64,000 bases of DNA from positions 1-64,000 of the forward strand of contig CADAGO010000007.1 of assembly GCA_902787555.1 (NCBI GenBank), written 5' to 3'. A program made the position numbers and the translations under genes. The notes beneath the pieces were generated by a model. The model had not been told where the DNA came from. It ran no database searches and worked only from the letters and a program-made list of their open reading frames with translations. Source of the DNA: an uncultured Bacteroidales bacterium (GTDB lineage: Bacteria > Bacteroidota > Bacteroidia > Bacteroidales > Bacteroidaceae). Positions 46,191 through 54,133 of this stretch are shown here, piece after piece (position 1 is the first letter of the stretch; each line of letters opens with the position of its first letter).

Positions 46191-46526
46191 ATGACGATTC
46201 TGAACCGTTTTATTCCGTTTGGTACCTATAAGGCAATCAATCTCTGCGGAGTTATCTTTACGAAGATGCCGTTGTTGCCAAGGGAAGTGAACCATGAGAT
46301 GATCCATACACGTCAACTCCTGGAACTGGCGGTTTTCGGCTTTTATCTGTGGTATGTGGTGGAGTGGGGGATTCGCTTCACCAAATACCGCAATATGAAG
46401 CAGGCGTATTATCATATTTGTTTTGAGCAAGAAGCATACGCCAACGAATCAGATCTGTCATATCTGAAAAAGCGGAAGCCGTTTGCTGCGTTCAGATATT
46501 TAACTGATAAAAAACATAAAAAGTAG
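46191..46526 (+). CDS. Small membrane protein with HExxH motif, unknown family
   Basis: 111 residues. NHEMIHTRQLLEL contains HEMIH, the zinc-protease HExxH signature, followed by a hydrophobic segment (AVFGFYLWYVVEWGI) and a later Glu in CFEQEAYANE that could be the third ligand. Similar short proteins occur in Bacteroidota without assigned function. It is 2 bp downstream of the Crp/Fnr gene, so probably co-transcribed. A small membrane-associated metallopeptidase is plausible but unproven. Confidence 0.72.
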   Translation: MTILNRFIPFGTYKAINLCGVIFTKMPLLPREVNHEMIHTRQLLELAVFGFYLWYVVEWGIRFTKYRNMKQAYYHICFEQEAYANESDLSYLKKRKPFAAFRYLTDKKHKK

Positions 46527-46543
46527 CCGATTGGCTACTTTTT
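46519..46543. terminator. Bidirectional terminator between HExxH gene and tRNA cluster
   Basis: AAAAGTAGCC and GGCTACTTTTT with a GATT loop; the stop codon of the HExxH gene lies in the left arm and the tRNA transcript ends on the other strand. Confidence 0.8.
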
Positions 46544-46549
46544 CTCTTG

Positions 46550-46622
46550 AGCGGAAAACGAGACTCGAACTCGCGACCCCAACCTTGGCAAGGTTGTGCT
46601 CTACCAACTGAGCTATTTCCGC
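46550..46622 (-). tRNA. tRNA-Gly(GCC), copy 2
   Basis: 73 nt: acceptor GCGGAAA/TTTCCGC, D-arm GCTCAGTTGGTAGAGC, anticodon loop TTGCCAA (GCC), T-arm GCGAGTTCGAGTCTCGT, no encoded CCA. Identical to the copy at 46650-46722. Confidence 0.95.
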
Positions 46623-46649
46623 GTAAAAATCCGCATTATTATTTATTTG

Positions 46650-46722
46650 AGCGGAAAACGAGACTCGAACTCGCGACCCCAACCTTGGCAAGGTTGTGCT
46701 CTACCAACTGAGCTATTTCCGC
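46650..46722 (-). tRNA. tRNA-Gly(GCC), copy 1
   Basis: Same 73-nt sequence as the neighbour, 27 bp upstream in the transcript. Confidence 0.95.
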
Positions 46723-46762
46723 ATTATGTAAACCCTGCCAAGGTTGGAATCCTTTTTCTTGG

Positions 46763-46798
46763 GGCAAGGTTGTGCTCTACCAACTGAGCTATTTCCGC
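46763..46798 (-). pseudogene. 5' half of tRNA-Gly(GCC)
   Basis: 36 nt identical to the 5' part of the two tRNA-Gly genes (acceptor strand, D-arm, anticodon strand through GCC), then unrelated sequence; the T-arm and 3' acceptor are gone. It lies in the same transcript, between tRNA-Leu and tRNA-Gly. Confidence 0.85.
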
Positions 46799-46820
46799 GT
46801 AAAAACACTGCAATCTGCTG

Positions 46821-46901
46821 TGCCCAGAACAGGACTCGAACCTGCACGGCTCTCACCACTCGCACCTGAAACGAGCGCGTCTACCATTCCGCCACCTGGG
46901 C
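46821..46901 (-). tRNA. tRNA-Leu(CAG)
   Basis: 81 nt: acceptor GCCCAGG/TCTGGGC, anticodon stem CTCGT/GCGAG with loop TTCAGGT (CAG), long variable arm and T-arm CAGGTTCGAGTCCTG. First gene of the tRNA transcript. Confidence 0.93.
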
Positions 46902-46945
46902 GCTTGTTTGAGGCGTTTTTAAGCTCTTCCGCTGAATTGCGACTG

Positions 46946-46976
46946 CAAAGGTAGTACTTTTCCGAAAACTGACAAA
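46946..46976 (-). promoter_or_regulatory. Promoter of the tRNA cluster
   Basis: Minus-strand TTTG (46976-46973), 19 nt, then TACCTTTG (46953-46946): both boxes of the Bacteroidota promoter at the standard spacing, 45 nt before tRNA-Leu. Confidence 0.75.
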
Positions 46977-47080
46977 ACTTTTTTCGTTTTTTTTTTAGAA
47001 AAGTCAAGAAATAATTACTTTCTTTACTCCTGAATGCCTAAATTAATACGAAATCATGACTCTAAATCACAAAAAATGCT

Positions 47081-47088
47081 TACCTTTG
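47081..47088 (+). promoter_or_regulatory. -7 box TACCTTTG for the aminotransferase-permease pair
   Basis: TACCTTTG, 30 nt upstream of the ATG at 47119. Confidence 0.6.
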
Positions 47089-47118
47089 CACTCAAATTCA
47101 AAATAACAATACAGACAA

Positions 47119-48318
47119 ATGCCGTCAATATCAGTACGAGGCACAGAAATGCCTTCATCTCCAATCCGTAAATTGGCCCCTCTGGCTGAAGATGCCAAGA
47201 GACGTGGAATCCATGTTTACCATCTCAATATTGGTCAGCCCGACCTGCCTACTCCGCAGATTGCGCTCGATGCGATGAAAAACATCGATCGTAAGATTTT
47301 GGAATATAGTCCAAGTCAAGGCTACAGAAGCTATCGTGAGAAGTTGGTAGGCTACTACGATAAATTCAATATCAAGCTTACTGCCGACGATATTATCATT
47401 ACGAGCGGCGGTTCGGAAGCGGTATTGTTTGCATTCCTGTCGTGTTTGAACCCAGGCGATGAGATTATTGTACCAGAACCGGCTTACGCTAACTATATGG
47501 CTTTTGCTATTTCTGCAGGTGCTGTGATTCGTACGATTGCAACAACCATCGAAGAAGGTTTCTCACTACCAAAGGTAGAGAAATTCGAAGAACTCATCAA
47601 TGAGCGTACACGTGCTATCTTGATTTGCAATCCTAACAACCCGACAGGCTATCTCTACACACGCCGTGAGATGAACCAGATTCGCGATTTGGTGAAGAAG
47701 TACGACCTCTATCTGTTCTCTGACGAAGTATATCGAGAGTTTATCTATACGGGCAGCCCATATATTTCCGCTTGTCACTTGGAAGGTATTGAGAACAATG
47801 TGGTGCTGATTGACTCCGTATCGAAGCGCTATAGTGAGTGCGGTATTCGTATTGGTGCCCTGATTACGAAGAATGCAGAGGTACGTAAAGCCGTCATGAA
47901 GTTCTGTCAGGCACGACTCAGTCCTCCATTGATTGGTCAGGTCATCGCTGAAGCATCGCTTGATGTGCCTGAAAGCTATACGCGCGATGTGTATGACGAA
48001 TATGTGGAGCGCCGTAAGTGTCTGATTGATGGTCTCAACCGCATTCCTGGTGTCTATTCGCCTATTCCAATGGGTGCATTCTATACGGTAGCGAAACTTC
48101 CTGTTGACGACAGCGAAAAGTTCTGCGCATGGTGTCTGTCTGAATTCAACTACGAAGGTGAGACAGTCATGATGGCACCAGCAGCAGGATTCTATACCAC
48201 TCCTGGCTCCGGACGCAACGAAGTACGAATTGCCTACGTGCTGAAGAAGGAAGACTTGGTTCGCGCCTTGGTCGTTTTGAAGAAAGCATTAGAAGCCTAT
48301 CCTGGGCGAATAGAGTAG
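47119..48318 (+). CDS. Class I/II PLP-dependent aminotransferase
   Basis: 399 residues. IGQPDLPTPQIALDAM, CNPNNPTGYLYTR, FSDEVYREF and the Schiff-base lysine in DSVSKRYSECGIRIGAL (about 240) place it in fold-type I aminotransferases, a different subgroup from the one at 17506 (Cys-Gly instead of Thr-Gly after the lysine loop). Substrate is probably an aromatic or acidic amino acid; not certain. It forms an operon with the permease 7 bp downstream. Confidence 0.85.
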   Translation: MPSISVRGTEMPSSPIRKLAPLAEDAKRRGIHVYHLNIGQPDLPTPQIALDAMKNIDRKILEYSPSQGYRSYREKLVGYYDKFNIKLTADDIIITSGGSEAVLFAFLSCLNPGDEIIVPEPAYANYMAFAISAGAVIRTIATTIEEGFSLPKVEKFEELINERTRAILICNPNNPTGYLYTRREMNQIRDLVKKYDLYLFSDEVYREFIYTGSPYISACHLEGIENNVVLIDSVSKRYSECGIRIGALITKNAEVRKAVMKFCQARLSPPLIGQVIAEASLDVPESYTRDVYDEYVERRKCLIDGLNRIPGVYSPIPMGAFYTVAKLPVDDSEKFCAWCLSEFNYEGETVMMAPAAGFYTTPGSGRNEVRIAYVLKKEDLVRALVVLKKALEAYPGRIE

Positions 48319-48325
48319 TACTATT

Positions 48326-49573
48326 TTGAATTTCGAACGATTCATAGCAAAGCGTATCTATGCCAATACTGACGAGAAACGGCAGATTTCCCGTCCTGCT
48401 ATTCGTATAGCCTTGATTGGTATTATCATAGGTATGGCTGTGATGATAGTCAGCATTGCTGTGGTGATGGGCTTTAAGTCGGAAGTTGGTTCTAAAGTAG
48501 TAGGTTTTGGTTCTCATCTTCAGGTCATCAGTGTGACACTTGATCAGGACCGCCAACTCATGCCTGTACTCACGACGGATAGTCTGGAACGTGTCATCAG
48601 ACGCAATCCACAAGTGGCGCACGTGCAGCGGTATACTACCAAGATGGGTATGCTGAAGACCAGTGATGATTTCCGCGGCATCCAGTTCAAGGGTGTGGGT
48701 GAGGAGTACGACTTGTCGTTTTTCAAGCAATATCTGAAGGATGGAGAGTTGCCTGTGTTCAGTTCGAAGGAATCTAAGAACCAGCTGTTGGTTTCCCAGC
48801 GCATCGCATCCGACCTGCATATAAAGACAGGTGATAAGGTGTATGCCTATTTCGTGAACGATAAAGGCATGCGTGCTCGCAGGTTTACGGTCAGCGGTAT
48901 CTACGAAACCCATTTGTCGGAATACGATCGTAATACAGTTTTGACTGACATCTATACCATCCGCAAGTTGAACAACTGGGAGCCCGATCAGTCCTCAGGA
49001 TTTGAAATCGCTATCAAGCAGTTTGAGCTTTTGAACCAGGTGACTGACGAGCTTGGTAGTAAAATAAATAAGGTGTACGACAGAGACGGATGTATGTACG
49101 GTGTGTTCAATATCCGTCAGTTAGCTCCCAATATCTTCTCGTGGTTGGGTGTGCTCGATATGAACGTCATCATGATACTTGTGTTGATGATTTGTGTGGC
49201 ATCATTTACCGTGATGTCCGGTCTGTTGATTATCATGTTGGAGCGCATCAATATGATTGGTATCCTCAAGTCGCTTGGAGCCACCAATTTTTCCGTTCGT
49301 AAGATTTTCGTGAATTTCTCTGTGATGCTGGTTGGACGGGGTATGCTTTGGGGTAATATCATCGGCCTGCTCATATGTTTCATCCAGAGTCAGTTCCATG
49401 TTGTCCGCCTCAATCCTTCTGTCTATTATCTCGATGCAGTACCTATCCGATATGATTGGCTGTTGTTTGCTTTGGTAAACATCATCACACTCGTCATATC
49501 GTTTATTGTAGTATTTGGCTCCTCTTATCTGATGAGTATCAGCAAACCCGCTCGAACCATGAGGTTTGATTGA
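48326..49573 (+). CDS. ABC transporter permease (LolC/E, FtsX-like), TTG start
   Basis: 415 residues. N-terminal helix IALIGIIIGMAVMIVSIAVVMGF, a periplasmic MacB-like domain (about 60-260), and three C-terminal helices with ERINMIGILKSLGATNFSVRKIF match lipoprotein-release permeases LolC/LolE. It should work with a LolD ATPase encoded elsewhere. The only suitable start is TTG at 48326: no ATG lies before the conserved NFERFIAKRIY start. Seven bp after the aminotransferase. Confidence 0.85.
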   Translation: MNFERFIAKRIYANTDEKRQISRPAIRIALIGIIIGMAVMIVSIAVVMGFKSEVGSKVVGFGSHLQVISVTLDQDRQLMPVLTTDSLERVIRRNPQVAHVQRYTTKMGMLKTSDDFRGIQFKGVGEEYDLSFFKQYLKDGELPVFSSKESKNQLLVSQRIASDLHIKTGDKVYAYFVNDKGMRARRFTVSGIYETHLSEYDRNTVLTDIYTIRKLNNWEPDQSSGFEIAIKQFELLNQVTDELGSKINKVYDRDGCMYGVFNIRQLAPNIFSWLGVLDMNVIMILVLMICVASFTVMSGLLIIMLERINMIGILKSLGATNFSVRKIFVNFSVMLVGRGMLWGNIIGLLICFIQSQFHVVRLNPSVYYLDAVPIRYDWLLFALVNIITLVISFIVVFGSSYLMSISKPARTMRFD

Positions 49574-49656
49574 GGTCAAAAGTCTAAGGTCAAAGGTCAT
49601 TTTTTCATTTTACATTTGCCATTTGCCATCGGACCTTAGACCTCAGACCTCAGACC
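49574..49656. repeat. Heptad arrays downstream of the permease gene
   Basis: ggtcaaa, agtctaa, ggtcaaa, ggtcatt (49574-49601), then six in-phase units tttgcca, tttgcca, tcggacc, ttagacc, tcagacc, tcagacc (49615-49656). The clearest example of the 7-bp period in the window. Confidence 0.8.
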
Positions 49657-49883
49657 GAGTCCCTTAGTGAATAATATTGCAGGCCTTAAGGGAATTATTT
49701 GTTACCCTTAGGGGAAAATATCTTTAACTTATAGAAAGTGTAAATAGTGTCACCTCCCACTGGCAAAACCCCAATAGCTCTTATTCCGCTATTGCCCCTC
49801 ATGGGAAGGGAGAAAGGGGATAAGCTCCCTAGCAAACAGGGATTTTGTGCCTAGCAAAACGGGGGAAAGTGCCTATCTTTATC
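49657..49883. other. Gene-free spacer with dispersed C/G-run repeat
   Basis: Contains a block shared with 38377-38408 (49683-49714), a GCTATTG-type inverted repeat and C-run/G-run repeats (49785-49830). No gene seen. Confidence 0.4.
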
Positions 49884-49978
49884 GTTGGTAGCGTACGTTG
49901 CCATTATTGGCAGCGACCGCTGCCAATAATGGCAACGGGCGGGAATATTGATGTCAGCGGTCGCCGCCAACCTTTTTT
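49884..49978. other. Long hairpin with alternative pairing and T-run
   Basis: GTTGCCATTATTGGCAGC (49897-49914) is followed by a 4-nt loop and its exact complement (49919-49936). The loop region GCGACCGCTG (49913-49922) is also the exact complement of 49955-49964, and GTTGG at 49884 complements CCAAC at 49968, just before six T. Two mutually exclusive folds are possible. Lies between two convergent genes; terminator, regulatory RNA or repeat element. Confidence 0.6.
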
Positions 49979-50043
49979 ATACTCTGCCTATTCTATAGGC
50001 TATTAGGAGGATGACAGGGTTATCTGTTAGTGCTTAAGTGAGT

Positions 50044-50991
50044 TTACTCGTTGACGAATTCGCTGATGTTGTAGTTGTTGGCAACAGCGAGTTTGGCACA
50101 GTTCTGTATCTGACGGCGGTTGGTGTCGTTCACGATGTCGGGTTCCTTCTTCCCATACGTGGTGCGGTCGTCGCTTAGGTTCGCATTGAAGCAGGGGGCG
50201 ATGATCGCTTCGAAGAAGGTGCAGGCAAGCAGGTAGCGACCTTGATAGGTGCTGATGTGCTGGTTGTCACGTGTCCATTCGTTTTCCGTGGTAACGGAGG
50301 TCAGCGTGCGTGCATTCTGAACAGCTGTTCCGCATGGGATGATGATGTCGATACCCGACTTTTGCTTCATCTCGTTCGATGCCTGACAGATGCTGCGCCA
50401 CATATCTTCTTGGGTACCATAGCGTTTCAGGTCTTTGTGCTTCGACGAATAGGCCCAAGTCTGATTGAACGCAAACGTGGTGCGCGGGGAGATGGTGGTC
50501 AGCTTGTAGGCTTGCAGTATTTTTGAGAGATAGGGCTCGTATGAGTCGTAATTGCCCGACTCGAGGGAGTATTGCTGGAACACCACCACATCGTAGGCGT
50601 AACGACGCATGGCATTACGGATGGTGATTTTGTTCTCGAGTTTCTTCTCGCCTCGTGAGTCGTACAACCATAGTTCATACACCGGCTCATTGTTCTTGTA
50701 GTACTCATAGTGCTGTTTCATCGAGCAGCCTCCTTTGTAGAGCACATATACGGCTACCGTACTCAGTTTCGATGAACGCAGAAGCGCTGGTAGGGCTGTG
50801 CCTGTATCGATAGAGAACGAGTTGCCTATAAACAGTACATCGAGTTTATAGGGGAGGTAGGGCAGGGGAGGATTGCAGAAATAGCCCTTTTCGTTACCAA
50901 TGGTCTGCGCCCGAAGTTGCAGGCAGAAAAGCATGACGAACAGCCATGAAAATAGCAGTCGTTTGTGATGAGGAATATGAATGGTTTGCAT
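50044..50991 (-). CDS. Secreted DUF4886 protein (SGNH-hydrolase-like)
   Basis: 315 residues with a signal ending near LQLRAQ (about 29). LDVLFIGNSFSIDTGTALPALL is the DUF4886 start, with the GNS block of an SGNH fold, and DNQHISTYQGRYLLACTFFEA near the end carries the Asp/His pair. Such proteins are found near Bacteroidota glycan loci and are suspected esterases. Its start codon directly follows a heptad array. Confidence 0.83.
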   Translation of the reverse strand: MQTIHIPHHKRLLFSWLFVMLFCLQLRAQTIGNEKGYFCNPPLPYLPYKLDVLFIGNSFSIDTGTALPALLRSSKLSTVAVYVLYKGGCSMKQHYEYYKNNEPVYELWLYDSRGEKKLENKITIRNAMRRYAYDVVVFQQYSLESGNYDSYEPYLSKILQAYKLTTISPRTTFAFNQTWAYSSKHKDLKRYGTQEDMWRSICQASNEMKQKSGIDIIIPCGTAVQNARTLTSVTTENEWTRDNQHISTYQGRYLLACTFFEAIIAPCFNANLSDDRTTYGKKEPDIVNDTNRRQIQNCAKLAVANNYNISEFVNE

Positions 50992-50994
50992 ATG

Positions 50995-51038
50995 AAATGT
51001 AAAATGTAAATTTGACCTTTGACTTTTGACCTTTGACA
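50995..51038. repeat. Heptad arrays upstream of the DUF4886 gene
   Basis: aaatgta, aaatgta (50995-51008) and tttgacc, tttgact, tttgacc, tttgaca (51011-51038) fill the gap between two leftward genes. Confidence 0.8.
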
Positions 51039-51042
51039 GAAG

Positions 51043-51876
51043 TTACAGGATTGTTACTTGTGCTTTTTTGCTTTGATTGATGTTCTTTTTGGCATATTTC
51101 CCCTTCAGAGTGATATTGCCGCGTAACGCAGTGAGGTCTAATTGGTCGGCATTGAGGTCTGCGTTGCAGTCGCTTGTTTCCAAGATGTTGATCTCGGCTT
51201 TGTGCGTTTTGCCGCTCACAGAAACAGTTCCGCTGTTATCGTTTTCTACCAATAGTCTATCTGCTATGTCTACATCGGCTGTTGTGTTTCCACGCCCTGA
51301 TACGAGCAGGTTACAGTCTTGGTCAGCACGGATGTGGTGAAATAGGGCATCTCCGTCGCCCGAACTCTCGTATTTGAAAGTGCCTGTAGTGACGACAGTG
51401 TCCAGTTCGATTGTTCCCGTACCCAGACATCCTACATGCATATCGCAGTTGTGAATCGTACCTACCGACCTGAAACCACCTGTGCCGCATGTGGCAAGAA
51501 TCTGGAGGCTTGGACACGAGATATAGAGAGTGACACTTGACGGACCGTTCGCAAACTGATTGGTGCCGATGCGTTCTTCGTTGTTCATGCTTACTGTCAG
51601 CACGTTGCAGTCGACATCGATATTGACAGCATTCACCATGCTCGATGGACCTTCCGCTTCGATGCTATAGTCGCCTTCCGTGAAAACAATATCGGGGCTG
51701 CCGATGTTGGTAATCTGATAGAATGTCCCGGAAAAACTGATGGGACGGCGAACTTTTTCGACTTCGCGATTCTCACTTTGATTCGCGTCATTTTTGGCGG
51801 GAGTATTTTGCTGTCCCGACTGATTGCAACTGACGAGCATTACGATGCTAAAAACTGCAAAAAATATCCTTTTCAT
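51043..51876 (-). CDS. GIN-domain (DUF2807) lipoprotein
   Basis: 277 residues, lipoprotein signal MKRIFFAVFSIVMLVSC. A short charged linker leads to a right-handed beta-strand domain with regularly spaced S/G-D/N turns (SIEAEGPSSMVNAVNIDVD; VSGRGNTTADVDIADRLLVE) that fits the putative auto-transporter adhesin head GIN family. Anchored to the envelope; ligand unknown. Confidence 0.85.
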   Translation of the reverse strand: MKRIFFAVFSIVMLVSCNQSGQQNTPAKNDANQSENREVEKVRRPISFSGTFYQITNIGSPDIVFTEGDYSIEAEGPSSMVNAVNIDVDCNVLTVSMNNEERIGTNQFANGPSSVTLYISCPSLQILATCGTGGFRSVGTIHNCDMHVGCLGTGTIELDTVVTTGTFKYESSGDGDALFHHIRADQDCNLLVSGRGNTTADVDIADRLLVENDNSGTVSVSGKTHKAEINILETSDCNADLNADQLDLTALRGNITLKGKYAKKNINQSKKAQVTIL

Positions 51877-51921
51877 GCTGGTTTATCTTTTCTTTTGTCC
51901 GTTTAGTCAATAATTTCGATG

Positions 51922-51929
51922 CAAAATTA
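51922..51929 (-). promoter_or_regulatory. -7 box TAATTTTG for the GIN-domain gene
   Basis: Minus-strand TAATTTTG, 45 nt upstream of the ATG at 51876. Confidence 0.5.
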
Positions 51930-51951
51930 GTGATTCTTCCCCAATTATTCG

Positions 51952-51959
51952 TATATTTG
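51952..51959 (+). promoter_or_regulatory. -7 box TATATTTG for the slyD-aroC-ssb-kds operon
   Basis: TATATTTG, 39 nt before the ATG at 51999 and inside a longer frame that opens at 51930, so it decides the shorter start. Confidence 0.55.
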
Positions 51960-51998
51960 CAAAGTAAATTAAAAGATTTAACGATAATTAAGCGAAAA

Positions 51999-52601
51999 AT
52001 GGCAGTAAAAAACAACTATATCTCGGTTGCATATCAATTATATGTGAAAGACGGAGAGAATGAGAAAGAGGAGTTGGCGGAAGAATGTTCTGTTGAGCAT
52101 CCCTTTATGTTTATCAGCAAACTTGGTGCTGTGCTCGAACAGTTTGAAGATGCGCTCGACCCGTTGAGCGAAGGCGACAAGTTCGATTTCGTCATTCCGT
52201 GCGATAAGGCTTACGGCCAGTTTGATGAGCAGTTGATGTTCGATGTTCCCAAGACCGCATTTATGCAGAACGGGAAGTTCGACACGAATTACATCTATGA
52301 AGGAAACATCATCCCCTTGCAGGCAGAAGACGGAAGCCGCTTCAACGGTGTGGTCATCGAGGTCAAGGACGATGCTGTGACAATCGACCTCAATCATCCC
52401 CGTGCCGGGCAAGACCTACATTTCGTAGGAACGGTTGTGACGCATCGCGAAGCAACCAACGAAGAGATTACACAGATGATCACAGCCCTCAGCGGTGGAT
52501 GCGGAGGCTGTGGTGGCTGCGGAGGCGGCAGCTGTGGCAGTTGTGGTGAAGATGGAGGTTGCGAAAGCGGCTGCGGAAGCGGTTGCGACTATTGCAAGTA
52601 A
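51999..52601 (+). CDS. SlyD-type FKBP peptidyl-prolyl isomerase with Cys/Gly-rich tail
   Basis: 200 residues. FKBP core with the inserted chaperone flap as in Sly[33 protein letters not shown] and the returning strand [17 protein letters not shown] (HPLAGK-like). The last 35 residues contain nine Cys in GGC/GSC/SGC steps, in place of the His-rich metal-binding tail of E. coli SlyD, which handles nickel. It leads an operon with aroC, ssb, PPTase, kdsA and kdsD. Confidence 0.88.
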   Translation: MAVKNNYISVAYQLYVKDGENEKEELAEECSVEHPFMFISKLGAVLEQFEDALDPLSEGDKFDFVIPCDKAYGQFDEQLMFDVPKTAFMQNGKFDTNYIYEGNIIPLQAEDGSRFNGVVIEVKDDAVTIDLNHPRAGQDLHFVGTVVTHREATNEEITQMITALSGGCGGCGGCGGGSCGSCGEDGGCESGCGSGCDYCK

Positions 52602-52617
52602 GAACAATGATCTCAAC

Positions 52618-53640
52618 ATGAATACATTCGGTAACATATACAGATTGACCACCTTTGGCGAAAGTCATGGGGAAGCATTGGGAGGCATCATCGATGGTAT
52701 GCCTGCAGGGATTGACGTGGATATGGCGTTCATACAGTCCGAACTCGACCGCCGTCGTCCCGGACAGGGTGTGCTGACTACTGCCCGCAATGAGGCCGAC
52801 AAAGTGGAAATCCTCTCAGGTGTGTTTGAGGGAAAGACCACAGGTTGTCCCATCGGCTTCATCGTCCGTAATGCCGACCATCACTCAGCCGACTATACCA
52901 ATATCAAGGATGTGTTCCGCCCGTCGCATGCCGACTATACCTATCAGATGAAGTACGGCATTCGTGATTACAGAGGTGGAGGACGGACTTCGGCACGTGA
53001 GACTCTCTGTCGGGTCGTAGGTGGTGCCTTTGCGAAGTTGGTGTTGCAGCAGCAGGAGATTGCCATCGAGGCTGATATCCTTCAGGTAGGCAGTCATCAG
53101 TTGCAGGGAAACCCAGAGCAACGCAAGGCACTGATAGAAGAAATCGTCAGTGCTGTCCGTGCTCAGAACGACAGCATCGGAGGCATTATTGGATGTACCA
53201 TCAGAAATTGTCCTGTGGGATTGGGTGAGCCTGTATTCGGCAAACTCCATGCAGCCCTCGGAGCTGCTATGCTATCCATCAATGCCGTAAAAGGATTTGA
53301 TATCGGTGATGGGTTCGATGGAGTAGGGCTGACTGGTTCGCAGATGAACGATGAGTTCTACAACGACAACGGGCACATACGCACACGCACCAATCATAGC
53401 GGAGGCATTCAGGGAGGAATCAGCAACGGTGAAGATATCGTCTTTCGTGTCCTCTTCAAGCCCGTACCTACCATCCTGCGTGAACAGCACACCGTGAACA
53501 CCGCAGGCAATGAAGTTGCCTTTACTGCAAAGGGCAGACATGACCCCTGTGTGCTGACCCGTGCAGTCCCCATTGTCGAGGCTATGGCAGCAATGACCAT
53601 CCTCGACTACTATCTGTTGAAACAAACCAATACATTGTAA
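52618..53640 (+). CDS. aroC: Chorismate synthase
   Basis: 340 residues from the ATG at 52618 ([18 protein letters not shown], the family start); the frame is open to 52495 through the SlyD gene. [14 protein letters not shown], the [10 protein letters not shown] loop and the C-terminal GRHDPC are the FMN- and EPSP-binding signatures. It makes chorismate, last step of the shikimate pathway. 16 bp after slyD. Confidence 0.95.
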   Translation: MNTFGNIYRLTTFGESHGEALGGIIDGMPAGIDVDMAFIQSELDRRRPGQGVLTTARNEADKVEILSGVFEGKTTGCPIGFIVRNADHHSADYTNIKDVFRPSHADYTYQMKYGIRDYRGGGRTSARETLCRVVGGAFAKLVLQQQEIAIEADILQVGSHQLQGNPEQRKALIEEIVSAVRAQNDSIGGIIGCTIRNCPVGLGEPVFGKLHAALGAAMLSINAVKGFDIGDGFDGVGLTGSQMNDEFYNDNGHIRTRTNHSGGIQGGISNGEDIVFRVLFKPVPTILREQHTVNTAGNEVAFTAKGRHDPCVLTRAVPIVEAMAAMTILDYYLLKQTNTL

Positions 53641-53655
53641 TGGTTACCCCCAAAA

Positions 53656-53683
53656 GTAAATAGTAAATTGCTAAATCGTAAAT
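53656..53683. repeat. Short heptad array upstream of ssb
   Basis: gtaaata, gtaaatt and two degenerate units in the 50-bp aroC-ssb gap. Confidence 0.45.
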
Positions 53684-53690
53684 AAACAAG

Positions 53691-54131
53691 ATGTCATTAA
53701 ACAAAGTAATGTTGATAGGAAACGTCGGACAGGAACCGACGGTGAGATATTTGGATTCTGGAGTGTGTGTAGCTTCCGTACGTCTGGCTACTACCGATCG
53801 CGGGTATACTATGCGCGACGGTACCCAGGTGCCCGAACGTGCCGAGTGGCACAGTCTTATCTTCTGGGATAAGCTGGCAGAAACGGTTGAGAAGTACGTT
53901 CACAAGGGCGATAAACTCTATGTGGAAGGAAAGATACAGACTCGCAGCTTTGTCGACAAACAGGGTATGACCCGTCAGGTGATTGAAATCATGGTCAACA
54001 ATATGGAGATGCTGACCCCTAAATCGGCAGCTACACCAACTCCTCAGGGTGGTGTGGGTAGTTACCAGCAACAGGCAGCTCCCCAACCGGCTGTCAATGT
54101 GTCCGACAACGATGAAGATGTGCCGTTCTAA
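53691..54131 (+). CDS. ssb: Single-stranded DNA-binding protein
   Basis: 146 residues. OB fold to about residue 107 (NKVMLIGNVGQEPTVRYL; GDKLYVEGKIQTRSF), a Pro/Gln linker and the acidic DNEDVPF-type tip (DNDEDVPF) that recruits repair and replication proteins. 3 bp before the PPTase gene. Confidence 0.95.
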   Translation: MSLNKVMLIGNVGQEPTVRYLDSGVCVASVRLATTDRGYTMRDGTQVPERAEWHSLIFWDKLAETVEKYVHKGDKLYVEGKIQTRSFVDKQGMTRQVIEIMVNNMEMLTPKSAATPTPQGGVGSYQQQAAPQPAVNVSDNDEDVPF

Positions 54132-54133
54132 GT

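Noticed and set aside
46596-46954. Frames across the tRNA-Gly/tRNA-Leu cluster
   Set aside because: Translations of tRNA genes, not proteins.
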